64,000 bases of DNA from Daedaleopsis sinensis (taxonomy: Eukaryota > Basidiomycota > Agaricomycetes > Polyporales > Polyporaceae): contig CM066302.1 in NCBI GenBank assembly GCA_033807695.1, positions 2,294,001 through 2,358,000 on the forward strand. Direction: 5' to 3'. Numbering within the stretch: the stretch's first letter is position 1; each line of letters begins with the position of its first letter. Below the pieces are notes generated by a model. The model was given only the letters and a program-made list of their open reading frames with translations. It had not been told where the DNA came from and searched no databases. Both the position numbers and the translations under genes were made by a program. This document shows, piece by piece, positions 51,687-63,659 of this stretch.

Positions 51687-53110
51687 ATGGACGTAGAGAA
51701 GAGGAGGTTCTTTTCGTTCCCTCGCGCGAACCGGTTTGCGGTGATCCGAATGAATCCCGTAGCAATGGTTCAGGAGCACGAGCTCGATGGCCTAGCGTTG
51801 TCTCGCGCGCAAGCCATGCGCCCCAGGAAGTACCTTGTCTACTTAGACATCGTGAGTAAACGTCGCTCTCTGTGCATGTATAGTATTGACACCCTTTCCT
51901 AAGCCGTTGCAGCTACCTATTCCCGGCAACAATTGGTGCAGGTACAGCGTGGCTCCTGTAGCGACGGTGTTACGCCCCGAGAACCCTGCACGCGGCATCA
52001 CCTCCGACATGGTCATGCCCATTTATCCAAACCATCAATATGCCAAGGGTCGTGTCCCAATCACACCGGAAGTCCCATTTCCCTTCGACAATTGCTTCTT
52101 CTGGATTGAGAACGACATCACAGTCCGTATACCGCACAGGGAGGAGCGATACGACGATAGCAGAGCCGTGAAGATGGGTTCTAGGGCGCACAGCGCTCTC
52201 ATGTCCTGCTTCGGGGAGGAATTCGACCGCATGTATGATGCCCTTGACGAGCTTGAGCGTCTCAAGACGAAGCCTTCGAAGCCTTCCCCCGCCTCTCCCT
52301 CCTATCCCATCGCGTCTTCTTCAGATACACTACCAGATCAACTCGCCGTTGACTCGGATGCCCCCACTGATTCCATGGATACGTCCGATAGGGAAACCGG
52401 AAGCATCTGTGGCGACGGCAGCGACTCCGACGACTCAGGGTCCGTCTCATCGTTCAGGGAAATCCTGGCCCTCGACATATTCGGCTGGAATGGAAACCCT
52501 TCCTCATTGCTCCTTCCACTGTTTGACTTGTGGTTTGAGATCGAAGAGCACCTCAACGCCGACACGATCCCCAGTCCAGCAGAGCTGTGGCGGGAGCAAG
52601 AGGAAATTCAGCAGTACGTCGCCTCTAAATCGCTCCGTGTTCTTGTCAGCTAACGCGAATGTCGTGTAGGATCATTCGAGAAGGACTTAAACGGCAGAAG
52701 CTTGCGCAAGCTATGCGCAGGGCGCCTCCGGCCGTGATGGTTGCCGACGTCGAAGTCGCCACCGCTGCAGACCGCCCGAATGATGTCGACATGGAGATGG
52801 ATACCTCGCCCGATCTCCCAGAATACCTTGAAGAGAGAGCGGCAGGCGAGGACGGTTCGTCCCATTCCCAGAGCGAGGGTGATGTGGTTCCCTCGAAGAG
52901 GCATGGTAGGTGGCGTTGTCATTGTTCGTGCGCAGTGAACCAGTAGACTGACTCTCATGGTCAGACGGCGATGAAGACACGTCGGAGCGTTCAACCAAGC
53001 GCAGCCAGCAATGGCTCGTAGATGTCGCTTCCAAAGTAGGCGGGGCGTTTGCGCACAGTAAACCCAAGTTCAGGTTCCCGACTACTAGGAAAAATGTCAC
53101 CGTCAGGTAG
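51687..53110 (+). CDS. CYHW-family protein, copy 8 (intact)
   Basis: Four exons: 51687-51851, 51913-52613, 52670-52905, 52965-53110, total 1248 nt (415 residues), all frames closed. Exon 1: NRFAVIRMNPVAMVQEHEL...RKYLVYLDI. Exon 2: LPIPGNNWCRYSVAPVATV, MVMPIYPNHQYAKGRVP, PFPFDNCFFW, acidic/Ser linker (SDSDDSGSVSSF), LALDIFGWNGNPSS, LFDLWFEIEEHL. Exon 3 starts RIIREGLKRQK and has ADVEVATAADRPNDVDMEMD. Exon 4 ends with the basic tail KPKFRFPTTRKNVTVR. Compared with copies 2-6 this subgroup has an extended C-terminus. It is the only fully intact member of the tandem triplet. Function unknown; nothing suggests secretion or membranes. Confidence 0.82.
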
Positions 53111-53753
53111 CATTCTCGTCCTCACTTTCGCGATTGGTATCATGGAGGCTTCCGATTATGTTCTATATGTTTTACCGATCGTATCCACAATGTATTCTCT
53201 CAAAACACTGCACGCGGAATCAACCCTTGTGACGAGATACACCTTCCGGCTGCGGAGCTCCGCACCGCGTCCCTTAATTCGCATGATCTATGGCGACAAC
53301 GCAGAGTGCGAACACCTTCGCGGTCGGGCAAGCTTGAAGCTTGAAGCCCTTGCTGGCAATGTAACTCCCGGGCTAAAGTGATCGCACCTACCAACTGTCG
53401 ACACTCTCGCCATCTCTCCTGCCTTCAGCTTCTTACCCCCGCTTCCTGCTTGCATTCCTCATTCACATGGCGGACATGCCGAGACCACGAATACCCGCTT
53501 GACCAAAATCTGAACAAGGGATCTGTGTATCAATGTAAGACAGGACACTGCCAATATACATGCAAACTCTTTTAATATCGGTTTTGGTCATGCAAGGTTA
53601 CATGAAGAAGGCAAGTACCGGCTCGATGTGATGATTGACGGTGACATTATTTGCGTGCCTACTATGTTAGTGTTTGTGCATGTCACGTCCAGGCTCCTCT
53701 CCCTATCTCGCGCGTGCTGTCGCATTGAGCCGTCTGTCGTCCCTTGCCGTGTA
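53111..53753. other. Spacer between copy 8 and the second USO1-like fragment
   Basis: Repeats the 48553-49129 spacer with small differences. No gene. Confidence 0.5.
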
Positions 53754-54240
53754 GGTCAGGAAAGCACGATGCTCGTCGTGTCCTTGTACGACGTCACGAT
53801 CCGGAACCAGGCCGCCGAGATCGACAGGCTGCAGAGCCAGCTGAAGGTGCTCGCGACGGCTTCCGGGGAGGTGCGTCGCATCATGCTTGATCCTCCCGAG
53901 GCTTGCAAGTGCTGACGGCCTTCTGAACCAACACAGCAGGAGACCCTGCACACGCAGGTCGCGTCGCTCACTGAGCAGCTTAACAGCAGCGACGATCGCA
54001 AGCCGGGTCTGCGCATCTCACCAGGCTCGGTCACGCTCGGTTCTTGGGCCTCCTAGATGCAGTGATACACTCGGCTCATGGCATCGCCCTCCGAGTCGGG
54101 CGATTATCTAGCGAGATGCCAGTGCACATTGGCGGTAAGATTAATTGTGCGGTAACTTGGACATCGAGTTGAAGGAGTATGAGGACCTGCTCGTCTTCCT
54201 CGACGAGCTCAATAGCAAGCGCCGGAGGGACAAGGAACAT
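53754..54240 (+). pseudogene. Second USO1/p115-like fragment
   Basis: Encodes IRNQAAEIDRLQSQLKVLATASGE, followed by a good intron (GTGCGT donor, CAACACAG acceptor) and TLHTQVASLTEQL. About 150 bp of unrelated sequence (54004-54157) then interrupts it before it resumes with EYEDLLVFLDELNSKRRRDK. It is cut off at 54241 by the start of unit 3, losing the acidic tail. The base missing in the first fragment is present here (CTGCTCGTC), showing that the two fragments decayed independently. Confidence 0.6.
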
Positions 54241-54241
54241 G

Positions 54242-56400
54242 GCGTTACCTTCAAACAGATATCGCAGAAAGCGGAGACCATTTCGTGTCCTGTACCTAGG
54301 ATAGCATCAGCGATGGATACGGAATTTGCCTTATAATTGTGAGTCTCCCAGCCAGCGACAAATACGGACAAATAGAGCAGTACAGTTAACACAGTGCCGC
54401 AGTACTAGTCCTCCACCATCAGCTTCAACCACCATCTGAGTCTCAACGTTCGACCTGTGTCTGCGTCTTGAGTACGATCTAGTAAGTAAAACTCTTCGTT
54501 CAACTCTCATGAGGACTCACTTCTGACGAAAGCGAGGCCGCCGCTCTGATTCTCTGACGTGTCGTCAGCCTGAGTAGTAGGACATCGCCACACTACCGTT
54601 CATATTCTTTCTAGGGAGTCATCCGCTGTTTACAATACCAACAGGCCTTGGACGCAGAGAAGATGTTTTTTTCGTTCCCTATCGCGAACCAGTTTGCGGT
54701 GATTCAAATGAATCCCGTAGCAATGGTTCAGGAGCACCAGCTCGATGGCCTAGCGTTGTCTCGCGCGCAAGCCATGCGCCCCAGGAAGTACCTTGTTTAC
54801 TTGGACATCGTGAGTAAATGTCGCTCTCTGGCATGCATGCATGTATAGTACTACTGCCAAGACCCTTTCCTCAGCCGTTGCAGCTTCCTATTCCCGGCAA
54901 CACGTGGTGCAAATACAGCGTGGAACCTGTAGCGACGGTGTTACGCCCCGAGGACCCTGCACGCGGCCTTGCCTCCGACATGGTCATGCCCATCTATCCA
55001 AACTATCAATATGCCAAGGGTCGTGTCCCAATTACACCGGAATCCCCCTTTCCCTTCGACAATTGCTTCTTTTGGATTGAGAACGAGATCACAGTCCGTA
55101 TACCGTACAAGAAAGAGCGATACGACGATAGCGGAGCCGTGAAGATGGGTGCTGATGCGCACTGCGCTCTCATGTTTTGCTACCGGGTAGAATTCGACCG
55201 CATAGAAGATGCCCTTGACGAGCTTGAGCGTCTCAAGACGAAGCCTTCGAAGCCTTCCCCCGCCTCTCCCTCCTATCCTATCGCGTCTTCTTCAGATACA
55301 CTACCAGATCAACTCGTCGTTGATGCCCACACTGATTCCATGGATACGTCCGATACCGACCCCGGAAGCACCTATGGCGACGGCAGTAACGGCGACGACG
55401 ACGCAGAGTCCGTCGCATCATTCAGGGAAATCATTGCTCTTGACATATTCGGCTGGAATCAAGACCCTTCCTCATTGCTCTTGCCACTCTTTGACTTGTG
55501 GTTCGATATCGAAGAGCACCTCACTGCCGACACGATCCCCAGTCCAGCAGAGCTGTGGCGGGAGCAAGAGGAAATCCAACAGTACGTGACCTATAGATCG
55601 CCCCGTGTTCTCGTTGACTAACGCGAATGTCGTGTAGGATCATTCGAGAAGGACTTAAACGGCGGAAGGAGCAATCTATGCGCAAGTCGACTCCAGCCGT
55701 GATGGTTGCCGACGTCGAAGTTGCCACCGCTGCAGACCGCCCGAACGATGTCGAGATGGAGATGGATACCTCGCCCGATCTCCCAGAATACCTTCAAGTG
55801 GAAGAGAGAGCCGCAGGCGAGGACGGTTCCCAGAGCGAGGGTGATGTGGCTCCCTCGAAGCGGCGTGGTAGGTGGCGTTGGCATTGTTTCGTGCGCAGTG
55901 AATCAGTAGACTCATTCTCATGGTTAGGCGGCGACGAAGACATGTTGGAGCGTCCAACCAAGCGCAGCCTGCATTGGTTCGTGGATGTTGCTTCCAAAAT
56001 AGGCGGGGCGTTTGCACACAGTAAACCTAAGTTAAGGTTGCCGACTATTAGGAAGAATGTCACCGTCAGGTAGCATTCTCGTAGTCACTTTCACGATTGG
56101 TATCATGGAGGCTTCTGACTATGTTCTATATATTTTACCGACTGTATCCACAATATGCATGTATCATATCAAAACACTGCACACGGAGTCAACCCTTGTG
56201 ACGAGATACACCTTCCGGCGGCAGAGCTCCTCACCGTGTCCCTTAATTCGCATGCTCTATGGCGACAACGCAAAGTGCAAACACCTACGGGGTCGGGCAA
56301 GCTTGAAGCCCTTACTGGCTTAATGCAACCCCCGGACTGAAGTGATCGCACCTACCAACTGTCGACAGTCTCGCCATCTCTCCTGTCTTCAGCTTCCTAT
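54242..56400 (+). repeat. Tandem unit 3 (CYHW copy 9)
   Basis: Third unit. Starts GCGTTACCTTCAAACAG exactly like unit 1, and similarity to the other 3' flanks ends near 56400. It lacks a USO1-like fragment. The 5' flank (54242-54662) has no gene. Confidence 0.72.
54663..56073 (+). CDS. CYHW-family protein, copy 9 (original start codon lost)
   Basis: Exons 54663-54809, 54884-55581, 55638-55867, 55928-56073, total 1221 nt (406 residues). The position of the ATG used by copies 7 and 8 is TTG here (54648), so translation must begin five codons later at the ATG 54663, dropping five residues (the MDVEK region). Remaining features match copy 8: NQFAVIQMNPVAMVQEHQL, RKYLVYLDI, MVMPIYPNYQYAKGRVP, PFPFDNCFFW, LFDLWFDIEEHL, RIIREGLKRRKEQ and the tail KPKLRLPTIRKNVTVR. 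Whether the shortened form is functional is open; all later exons are intact. Confidence 0.75.
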
Positions 56401-56711
56401 CCACAAGATCAAGATCTAGTTTTCCGTCTGGATGGAGGCCACGCATTTGCAAGTTTCGCTCGTGAGCGACGTATATATTCTGAGCGACGGAAGGGTCACG
56501 ACATCTTGAGTCATCCTCGAAGGACTGCGTTTTCGGGGTGTATGTGCGGACGTCAACGTGCCCAACCATAGCTAGTGGAGCGCGGCCGTAAGAATATTAG
56601 AACATATGGTGCGAGGAGTGTACTACTCATGGCCAATCACGCGACAACCTTCGCTCAGATATTTCTGTAACCATTCTAGTGTCTGACAGCCATCCCGCAG
56701 AACCTACATCC
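56074..56711. other. Intergenic region
   Basis: Left part is unit 3's 3' flank. Right part holds nothing recognised. Confidence 0.5.
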
Positions 56712-58099
56712 CTACATCCCAGGAACGATGACGGCACGGAATCGCGCGGACGAGCGGCGGTCGTACGCCTCCTGCGCCTTGTCGAGCGGGAACGTCTCCA
56801 CCATGCACTTGATGTTGTGCGCCTGCACAAACGCAAGGCAATCTTCGCCGTCTTTCGCACTGCCGCACACCCAGCCGCGGATCGAAAGCCTACGGTCGAG
56901 CATCGGCACTGCAGAAAACACAGGAGTGTGCCCAAGACCAAGTCAGCCTCCAGATTGATGCCACTGCACGTCCGAGTCGCGAGACTCAACGGGATAATAG
57001 TACTGACTTGGGGGTATGACGAGGGGCGCCGCCTCGACCGCGAGCAGGAGCAGCGTGCCGTTGCACGTGAGCCCATGAACGAGCTTCTGTGTCGCCTCCG
57101 CGTTGGGCGCGGTGCACATTATGACCTTCGCGCCGCCCAAGGCCCGCAGCGCCTGCGCGGGGTCGCCCGCGGAGCCGTCGATATACTCGTGCGCGCCGAG
57201 CGCGCGCGCGACCGCCTCCTTCGCGGGCCCCGACGAGAGCGCGACGACGCGGAAGCCCATGGCGTGCGCGATCTGGATCCCGAGGTGGCCTAGGCCGCTG
57301 CAGTGCAGGCGTGAGTTAGGTTCACGCGAGCCGCTCTAAGGACGCATAGATAGCGGGAGACGGGGACGCACCCTATGCCCTGGATGGCGACGTACTCTGG
57401 CGGGGTGATGTCCATGTGGCGGAGCGAATCTGTGCACACATGCGTGAGTGCGTGCGTGCGTGCGTGCGGTGCGGAGGGGGTTGGCGTACTGAAGCAGGTC
57501 ATGCCCGCGCAGAGGAGCGGCGCGGCCTGCACAGGGTCCAAGTCCTCAGCCACGGCGACCACGGCGTCGCTGCGGAGGGTTACGAACTCTGCGTAGCCCC
57601 CGTCTCTAAGAATACCTGGCCGTGCCACGCGTGTTAGCTGATTTGCCCGCGATTGCCCGCGCAAGCTGCCCAGCGCACCGTTCATCACTATCTGCTCGCA
57701 GGTGGCGTATTCCCCAACACGGCAGCTGCGACATTTGCGGCAGTGGCCGCCGTGCCAACCGGCTCCGACGCGTTGTCCTGGCTTCCAGTCTTCCTCACTG
57801 GGCGAGATCGCCACGACGTCTCCGACGATCTCGTGGCCTGGGATGCGGGGAAACTGGATGGGCAGGTCGCTGTCTGGCACACATTCATCGCTACACAGCG
57901 GGTGAGCAAACACTCGAAAATTCGACGTTGGATATTATGAGGATACTCACCTTCCGCATACCCCGCAGGCGAGCACCTTCACGACAATGTGGTTCTCTTC
58001 GGGGTCCTTCCAGGGGACTGTGATCTTGTGAAGCTTGCCATGGCGTTCAGTGAACGCATAGGCGGTGTAGGATTCGGGATGAGGGAGGGCGGTTTTCAT
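56712..58099 (-). CDS. Zinc-dependent alcohol dehydrogenase (MDR family)
   Basis: ATG at 58099; exon 1 58099-57951, exon 2 from 57890; further exons to the TAG at 56712. Medium-chain NAD(P)-dependent dehydrogenase with two zincs: catalytic ligands in ACGVCGSDE and PGHEIVG; structural zinc in CRKCRSCRVGEYATC (C-x2-C-x2-C-x7-C). The coenzyme-binding part reads YVAIQGIG...LGHLGIQIAHAMGFRVVALS, and the end has KCMVETFPLDKAQEAYDR. No targeting peptide, so cytosolic. Most like the cinnamyl-alcohol/formaldehyde-type ADHs of fungi; substrate open. A TG/CG-rich stretch within one intron (around 57445-57475) is a simple repeat. Confidence 0.9.
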
Positions 58100-59643
58100 T
58101 GTGCTGTAGTCTTGCGAATCGAGGTTGTAGATATGCTGGGGGGTCGAACACGGGCAGCTCAGGAAAGAGCAGTGTCGCCCAGAGATAAACCATTCGCCGA
58201 GATATATACTGACCCGATGCTGACGCCGTGGCATGAGGTGGGCTCTCTTGACATAATGTAGGAAAGGGATGACAACACGCTGGCGAAGACTAAAGCAGCG
58301 TGCACAGTGATAGGATAGCTGCTTGTATTGCGGCGTGGCCAGCCAAGTGGCTGAGAACCTACCGACTCACCTGATTCTGTTGGCATTGAACGCCTCCTGG
58401 AGCTTATTTACGCGCTGATGCGTTTACAATCTCCACGATGCGCAGTAGCAATGAATGCGCACATACGACGGCCTTGTAGACCGGCTCCGAGAAGTGGCAT
58501 TGGACGACGCACCTTCAGGTCAGACACGTTACCGTCGCGTATTGGAGCAGCTGACGAAGCCGACAGCGAGAAGTCGGCATCGGAGGGAAGGAGGATAACT
58601 TAGTCTTCAGCCCCGAGGACTCTGAGTAAACAACAGAAGGCTTGAGGACCGTTCGACCTGTCCTTGGCCGTACCCCGGATGCAGTACTTGCGAATGCCTA
58701 GACCTTCCTGAGTGACGTACAAACTCTGGATAGGGTTGTACAGTCATCGCAGCCTCACAAGATCGTTCCAAATTGCGGCGACCAGCAGCGTATCCTTTGT
58801 CAGACGGCGTCAGGCGGCGAAAGCACTGGGGCCACTAACAAATCATCAAATTCGCGTTGCTGTTGCTGTTTATGCCTTTAGCTTTGACGCAGAAGAGCAA
58901 CTCTGAGGCACACCTGTGAACGACTTGATAGGCCGCTCTCGTTGAACACGGCGTTAACACCAATAAGTTGTGAGTCGGCGGCAAGTTGCCTAGTAGGTTA
59001 CCGGGTACGTTTTTGACACCAATTAGTACGTGCTAGTACCACACGATTAGTCGGTCACACAGCCTTGTACGAGATTAAACAGAGACTCACGATACCATGC
59101 TATGCTTTGCAAACGTCCCATTGCGCCTAGCGTCTGCTAATTGGAGGCTAGCCGCGATGCTTGTGGAGTGGAACACAACACTGCCGCAGCAATCATCGGA
59201 GATAGAGTGCGCAGGTTGTTGTAGGTGCACTAGAAAGCAAACGAACCGACGGTGAGTTCGAAGCGTAGATAGCCGCTCTCGCAACCGTCTTCTGCGATCT
59301 ACCAATCCCCACAATGTGAGCGGATCTTCCTCTACAAGTAGAGACTCGTCTTGCATCAGGTCGTATGAACAGCATACGCACGCGTCAGTACGCTCTCTCT
59401 GGACATGCGACATAGCTGATTGGCATTGGTCCTAATGGAAATGTGTCCGTCCAGGTGGCAGGTAGAAGACCTCGTATTCCCTGAGAGACTGAAATGACAA
59501 AGCATGCATCGGGCGAATACGATGACCTGAGATAGCAAGTGCAAAACTGTCGCGACAATGAGCTAACGCCGCACATAGGGGCAGAAGGCACGCACCAAGA
59601 TAGTAGCAAAATATGTGGTGTGCTGACTGGATTCCTTCCCCCA
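58100..59643. other. Intergenic region, no supported gene
   Basis: Only short frames without motifs on either strand. Includes the ADH promoter and the 3' side of the CHY gene. Confidence 0.5.
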
Positions 59644-60251
59644 CTATCCGAGGCGGTCCGAAAACTCGGCCGCAAATAGTGATCGCGCAGGATCCTGCTT
59701 GGCCCGTTCGTCCTTGAGCATGCTGGCATGACGACGGAGGAATGAGGGTGGGTTGTGAGCTGAGATGTCGCGTACACGCACCGAGCATCCAGTCGAGGAT
59801 CCTCCCCTTCAACGCGGAGCACGGCTTGGGGTGTTGCCGCCTCGATAACCTGACCCGTCCCCAAGGTTCGCCCACGCGTGTCCACATGAATTGAAGTACT
59901 CGACTCACATAGTGGTTGTCACAATGGGGGCAGTATTCGTCGCTCTCATCGTACTCGTTCATGTCCTTCCGGAACGCCTTCTTGCACTTCTTGCAGAGAA
60001 AGGCCATCTCGCTGGTCTTTGCAAGTCGATGCGACTGTGTCTCCGCGTGGCATTCCGCGCAGTCGAACCATTGCTTGCAGCATGGAGCACGGATCGCAAC
60101 TTGCACATTCAAAATGTGTTTACTGGATGGACGACATTGTGAGCTGAACTGTCTATCGCGGTGACATCGCAAATTCTGGCTGCGAGATGGGTCTTGATGG
60201 AAAGGGCTTGGGATGTGTACTCACCACATGCTGCCCCTGTCCGTCAACGTA
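59644..60251 (-). CDS. CHY zinc-finger protein
   Basis: Exons on the minus strand: one ending in CEYVDGQGQHV (to about 60224); one with SSKHILNVQVAIRAPCCKQWFDCAECHAE, FLCKKCKKAFRKDM and EYCPHCDNHYV; one with IEAATPQAVLRVEGEDPRLDA; and a last one MLKDERAKQDPARSLFAAEF ending at TAG 59644. Multiple Cys/His pairs form the CHY finger, which binds several zinc ions. Yeast Hot13, a CHY protein of the mitochondrial intermembrane space, is a distant relative. The start is not resolved: the frame runs upstream through a (TAC)n tract without a clear ATG, so a further 5' exon is likely. Confidence 0.75.
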
Positions 60252-60285
60252 TTCGCAGCGATATATCGAGAGTGATGATGCCCGG

Positions 60286-60316
60286 TGGTGGTGGTAGTAG
60301 TAGTAGTAGTAGTATT
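60286..60316 (+). repeat. (GGT)n/(AGT)n microsatellite
   Basis: Four GGT then six AGT triplets, just upstream of or within the first exon of the CHY gene. Confidence 0.85.
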
Positions 60317-60658
60317 TAGTAAAAGCCTTAGCCAAGGCCGGACGACCCGGATCGACGGTCACCAGACCAGACTCGCTAGTGTCTCATGTGTTCGCGTAGG
60401 CTCCCAGAGAGTATTGTGGCCAATGCATCGATGTTGTGAGACTACTAGTACTAGCAGGCAACATGAGGCTCAGGATGACAGTTCATAGCCTCGCGGTGAA
60501 AACCAAGCCGTGGCCCAGAAGGTACTGCCATCCGCGTCGGCGACAATCGCCCGCATCGGTTTTCTCTCCCTCCCACCATCTCCCCGGCTGCCACCATACC
60601 GCACCCTGCCGCTTCGCGTTCGTCTGCGGGGACAGACTGAGATCCCGGGCTCGCGTTT

Positions 60659-62217
60659 ATGGCATGCGTTCCGACGCCGACTCAGACCCTGTTTGAGGTC
60701 TTCACGACTTCAACGCCTTCCACGTCCTTCAGGGAGATCGTCTCGACAATCCCTCCCCACGTCAGCACCTTTGGGGTTCCGTTCTGCGCCAGCTCGACTG
60801 TCGACGTCGCAGGGAACACGACATGTCTAGCGACATTGACGAGGGAGAGCTTCACTACCATCTCAGGTGAGCATATGCTCTTTTCCCTCGGAGGATGGTG
60901 AAGAAGAAGCGGAACAAGATGATGGTCAAATGCGCATACGAATCTGGGCACCAAATGCGGACTGACCACTCTCATCTTACCCAGATTCCGTGATCACCAC
61001 AATCACGTCTGAGATCGTCATTCAGGTCCCTCTCACCGAGTCCACGCCAACCGCCACTCTCTTCTCTACTTGCCCGACCAATGGCGGGGCCGAACCCCCT
61101 CCAACGCCGACGCCGACGCCGACGCCGACCCCAACGCCGACCCCTACAGCAGGCAACACCACCCAGATCGTATCTGAACTGTCTTCTACACTCCCAAACG
61201 GGTCGGTCCTTGTGTCATTTGTGACTGTCACTTCGACCCTCCTACCTTCCGATGCTACTCCAACAACAACCTCACTGCAGGGGAATGACAGTCATCACAG
61301 CACCCCTCGAGATGACCTAGCACCCATCATTGGAGGTGCTCTTGGAGGTTTTTTGGGTTTAATACTCATTTCCGTGCTCGCATGGTTCATATGGTAAGTC
61401 AATCTCTTGTGTGCGTTCCGCGGCATACACGCTTATTCTTCCCTTGTATAGGCGCAAACGCGACAATTTCCGTGGCTTCTATCCCAAGGACCAAGCACTG
61501 AACTTCGAGCCTGAGGTCTACCCAAACTGGTCGCCACCTGAGAAAAAGAAGACCTCTTCATCCCCAGAGCCCGAGCGACAGCCGTACCAGTACGGCTTGG
61601 TCGGTAGGCAGCCGACCCCTTCCCGCGAATCGTCTCCTTCGACATCTCCAGCACCCACCCGGCCGCAGTCGCTCGCATTCACGCACCTATCCCCCAATCC
61701 GTACACTGCCGGCGTACCTGTCGGACCGCCCACCCCGAACAGCGCCAGTGGCCTGACTCCGAACCCGAGCCCGTACTCCGCCTACTTCCCCCAGCAGCCC
61801 TCCACCCCAGGTGCGAACGTGCCGCACAGCTCGCCCCCGCACACGCCCGCGAGAGCCGTTACGCCCGTGATGCCGCCGCCTCCCCCGCCCGTCGCACATG
61901 CACATCCCAACCCCCCAGCGCCCGCAGCTGCGGAACAGATTGGGCACCACCAGGCCGGCTCCGCGGTCTCTCTGGGGCACAGGATGAGCTACCCGTACCC
62001 CACGGCCATGTTCCCCTCCAGTGCCGCGCAGCGCGACGCGCCGTCTGAGGACGGGGACGAGAACGAGAACGGGTCGAGCGTCGTGGAGCGGCGCCCCGTG
62101 CGTCTGTCGCTGACGCTCGCGAACTGGAACCCGGACACGGACGGGGAGCTGTTCCCGCGCGCGAGCTCGGACGACGGCCGGCCGGAGATCCTCCGCCAGT
62201 GGCGCGAGCCGACATGA
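60659..62217 (+). CDS. Single-pass membrane protein with Pro-rich cytosolic tail
   Basis: Exons 60659-60866, 60985-61393, 61452-62217. The N-terminal part is Ser/Thr-rich, likely O-glycosylated and extracellular, with a (TP)n repeat near residue 110. One transmembrane helix: IIGGALGGFLGLILISVLAW, followed at once by WRKRDNFRGF, a positive-inside stop-transfer. The 250-residue tail is Pro/Ser-rich with PPPPPP and several PxxP motifs, ending in SLTLANWNPDTDGE. This layout is like fungal Mid2/Wsc-type or SKG6-type surface proteins, but there is no Cys-rich WSC domain and no evident N-terminal signal peptide; an upstream exon may be missing. Possible cell-wall or polarity sensor by architecture only. 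Confidence 0.78.
61107..61145 (+). repeat. CCGACG-type minisatellite
   Basis: Six-base repeat encoding Thr-Pro dipeptides in the membrane protein's ectodomain. Confidence 0.85.
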
Positions 62218-63659
62218 CATTGACTGAGGACTCGCCCGCGCACGTGGATCCTGCCTCTCCCCTTGCATTGCATTATTTCCTTTCCTCTGTTACGTCGCAT
62301 GCACGCACTGCGTGCCTTCTCTCGTTGGTCTGCGTTGTGAACTGGACCCCGACTCTGCGATGGAATACTCGTTGTTCCTGGACACGGTGCGACGGTTACG
62401 GTTGTGGTTCGCTCCGCACTCTCGTAGGAGCGCTGCTAGTAGTACGTGAAACACGAATGGGTATACTACTTGCGCTCGGTGGCTCGGCGCCGCTGGCTAA
62501 TAACTATGTATTATGGTATGTTTATTGCCTTCATGAGCTGATCCCGGTTGATTGCGCTGTCGCGGAGTGTGGTAAGCTTTCGGTTTGTGCTGCTCAACCT
62601 CTTGTCTAGCTTGCAACGTCTATCAGCAAATTCGGTCATGACTCCTGGACAATGGAGAAGGTACGCCGCGGCCATGTCGACACTTGACGTCGCTGTTATT
62701 CTGACGCAAGCGAGCTAGACAAAATGCTGGTAATGTGCGCCAGCGCGACGACATCTGCGTCCGACTTTGGCCGCGTCCTTCAGAGATCTTAGTATCACTT
62801 GTTAATCTCGGTATGCATACCTCTCAGGTCTGAACGACAAGCACTATGCTCAAGTCAGCTGTGCACGAACCCTCCGAGTATATGCCATATGCGAGAGGAG
62901 TTGAAAGGTCTTCAGTTTGTACCGCAGGTAAGACTTCTGATTGCATTCGGATTTTACTTATCTTCCCTTTGTGACTCCCTCTTTTCTATGAATGGTGTAC
63001 GTGTACATCGGTGTACGGCTCTCGCGCGAATGAACAAGTAAGTACGACAATCGCTCTCGATCGTATCAATCGCACTCACAGCTTCTTGTAGACCACATAC
63101 TCGGGCTACCTGTCGTGCAACGGTGTACCCTCAGGGTACCAGTCGAGCTCAGTCGATGTTAATAGCTTCCTGTGCCGCTCCGTGATCATCAACGATCAGG
63201 TTGCAATTGCAGTCATAGCGGGGCCGAGACCTGTACGTGACACGAAGGCTTGCAAGAGTCACGGCCACGTCCAAACGGAACGCACATATTGCGCGCATAG
63301 GCTTATGGAATAAATGTTAGAGACATGGGACGCCTCCTCGTCAAGAGCTCCGGAGTCCGATGTCACTCACGTGCCGGGCATACACCTCCTCGCGTGTAGT
63401 TTCTGACCTGGTTTAGTCAACCAGATCCCAAAGGCGAGCTTCCTCAGCGTCACGCATCGATGATCGGCCTCGGAACACACCAAGGCGGCGTTTTAGAGCG
63501 TTTCGTGCACCGCACGCAGTTGACAGGAGGAGGGGATGCCCGGTCATCGAAGCGGGAGGAGCGGGAGGCGTCTCTTGATCCCTATAAACCCAGTGCCCAC
63601 AACTCTTCAGTCGTTCAGGTGCTTCCCCCATTCTACATCTTCTTTCTACACGCCTTACG
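62218..63659. other. Intergenic region
   Basis: No gene recognised. A TATA-like CTATAAA near 63580 probably belongs to the gene starting after 63660. Confidence 0.5.

Larger units (their letters stand above)
51361..54241 (+). repeat. Tandem unit 2 (CYHW copy 8 plus USO1-like fragment)
   Basis: Second unit; directly abuts unit 3 at 54241/54242 inside the USO1-like sequence, which marks the duplication junction. Confidence 0.75.

Noticed and set aside
58712..58906. Plus-strand frame of 64 codons
   Set aside because: Too short and featureless, with no supporting context.
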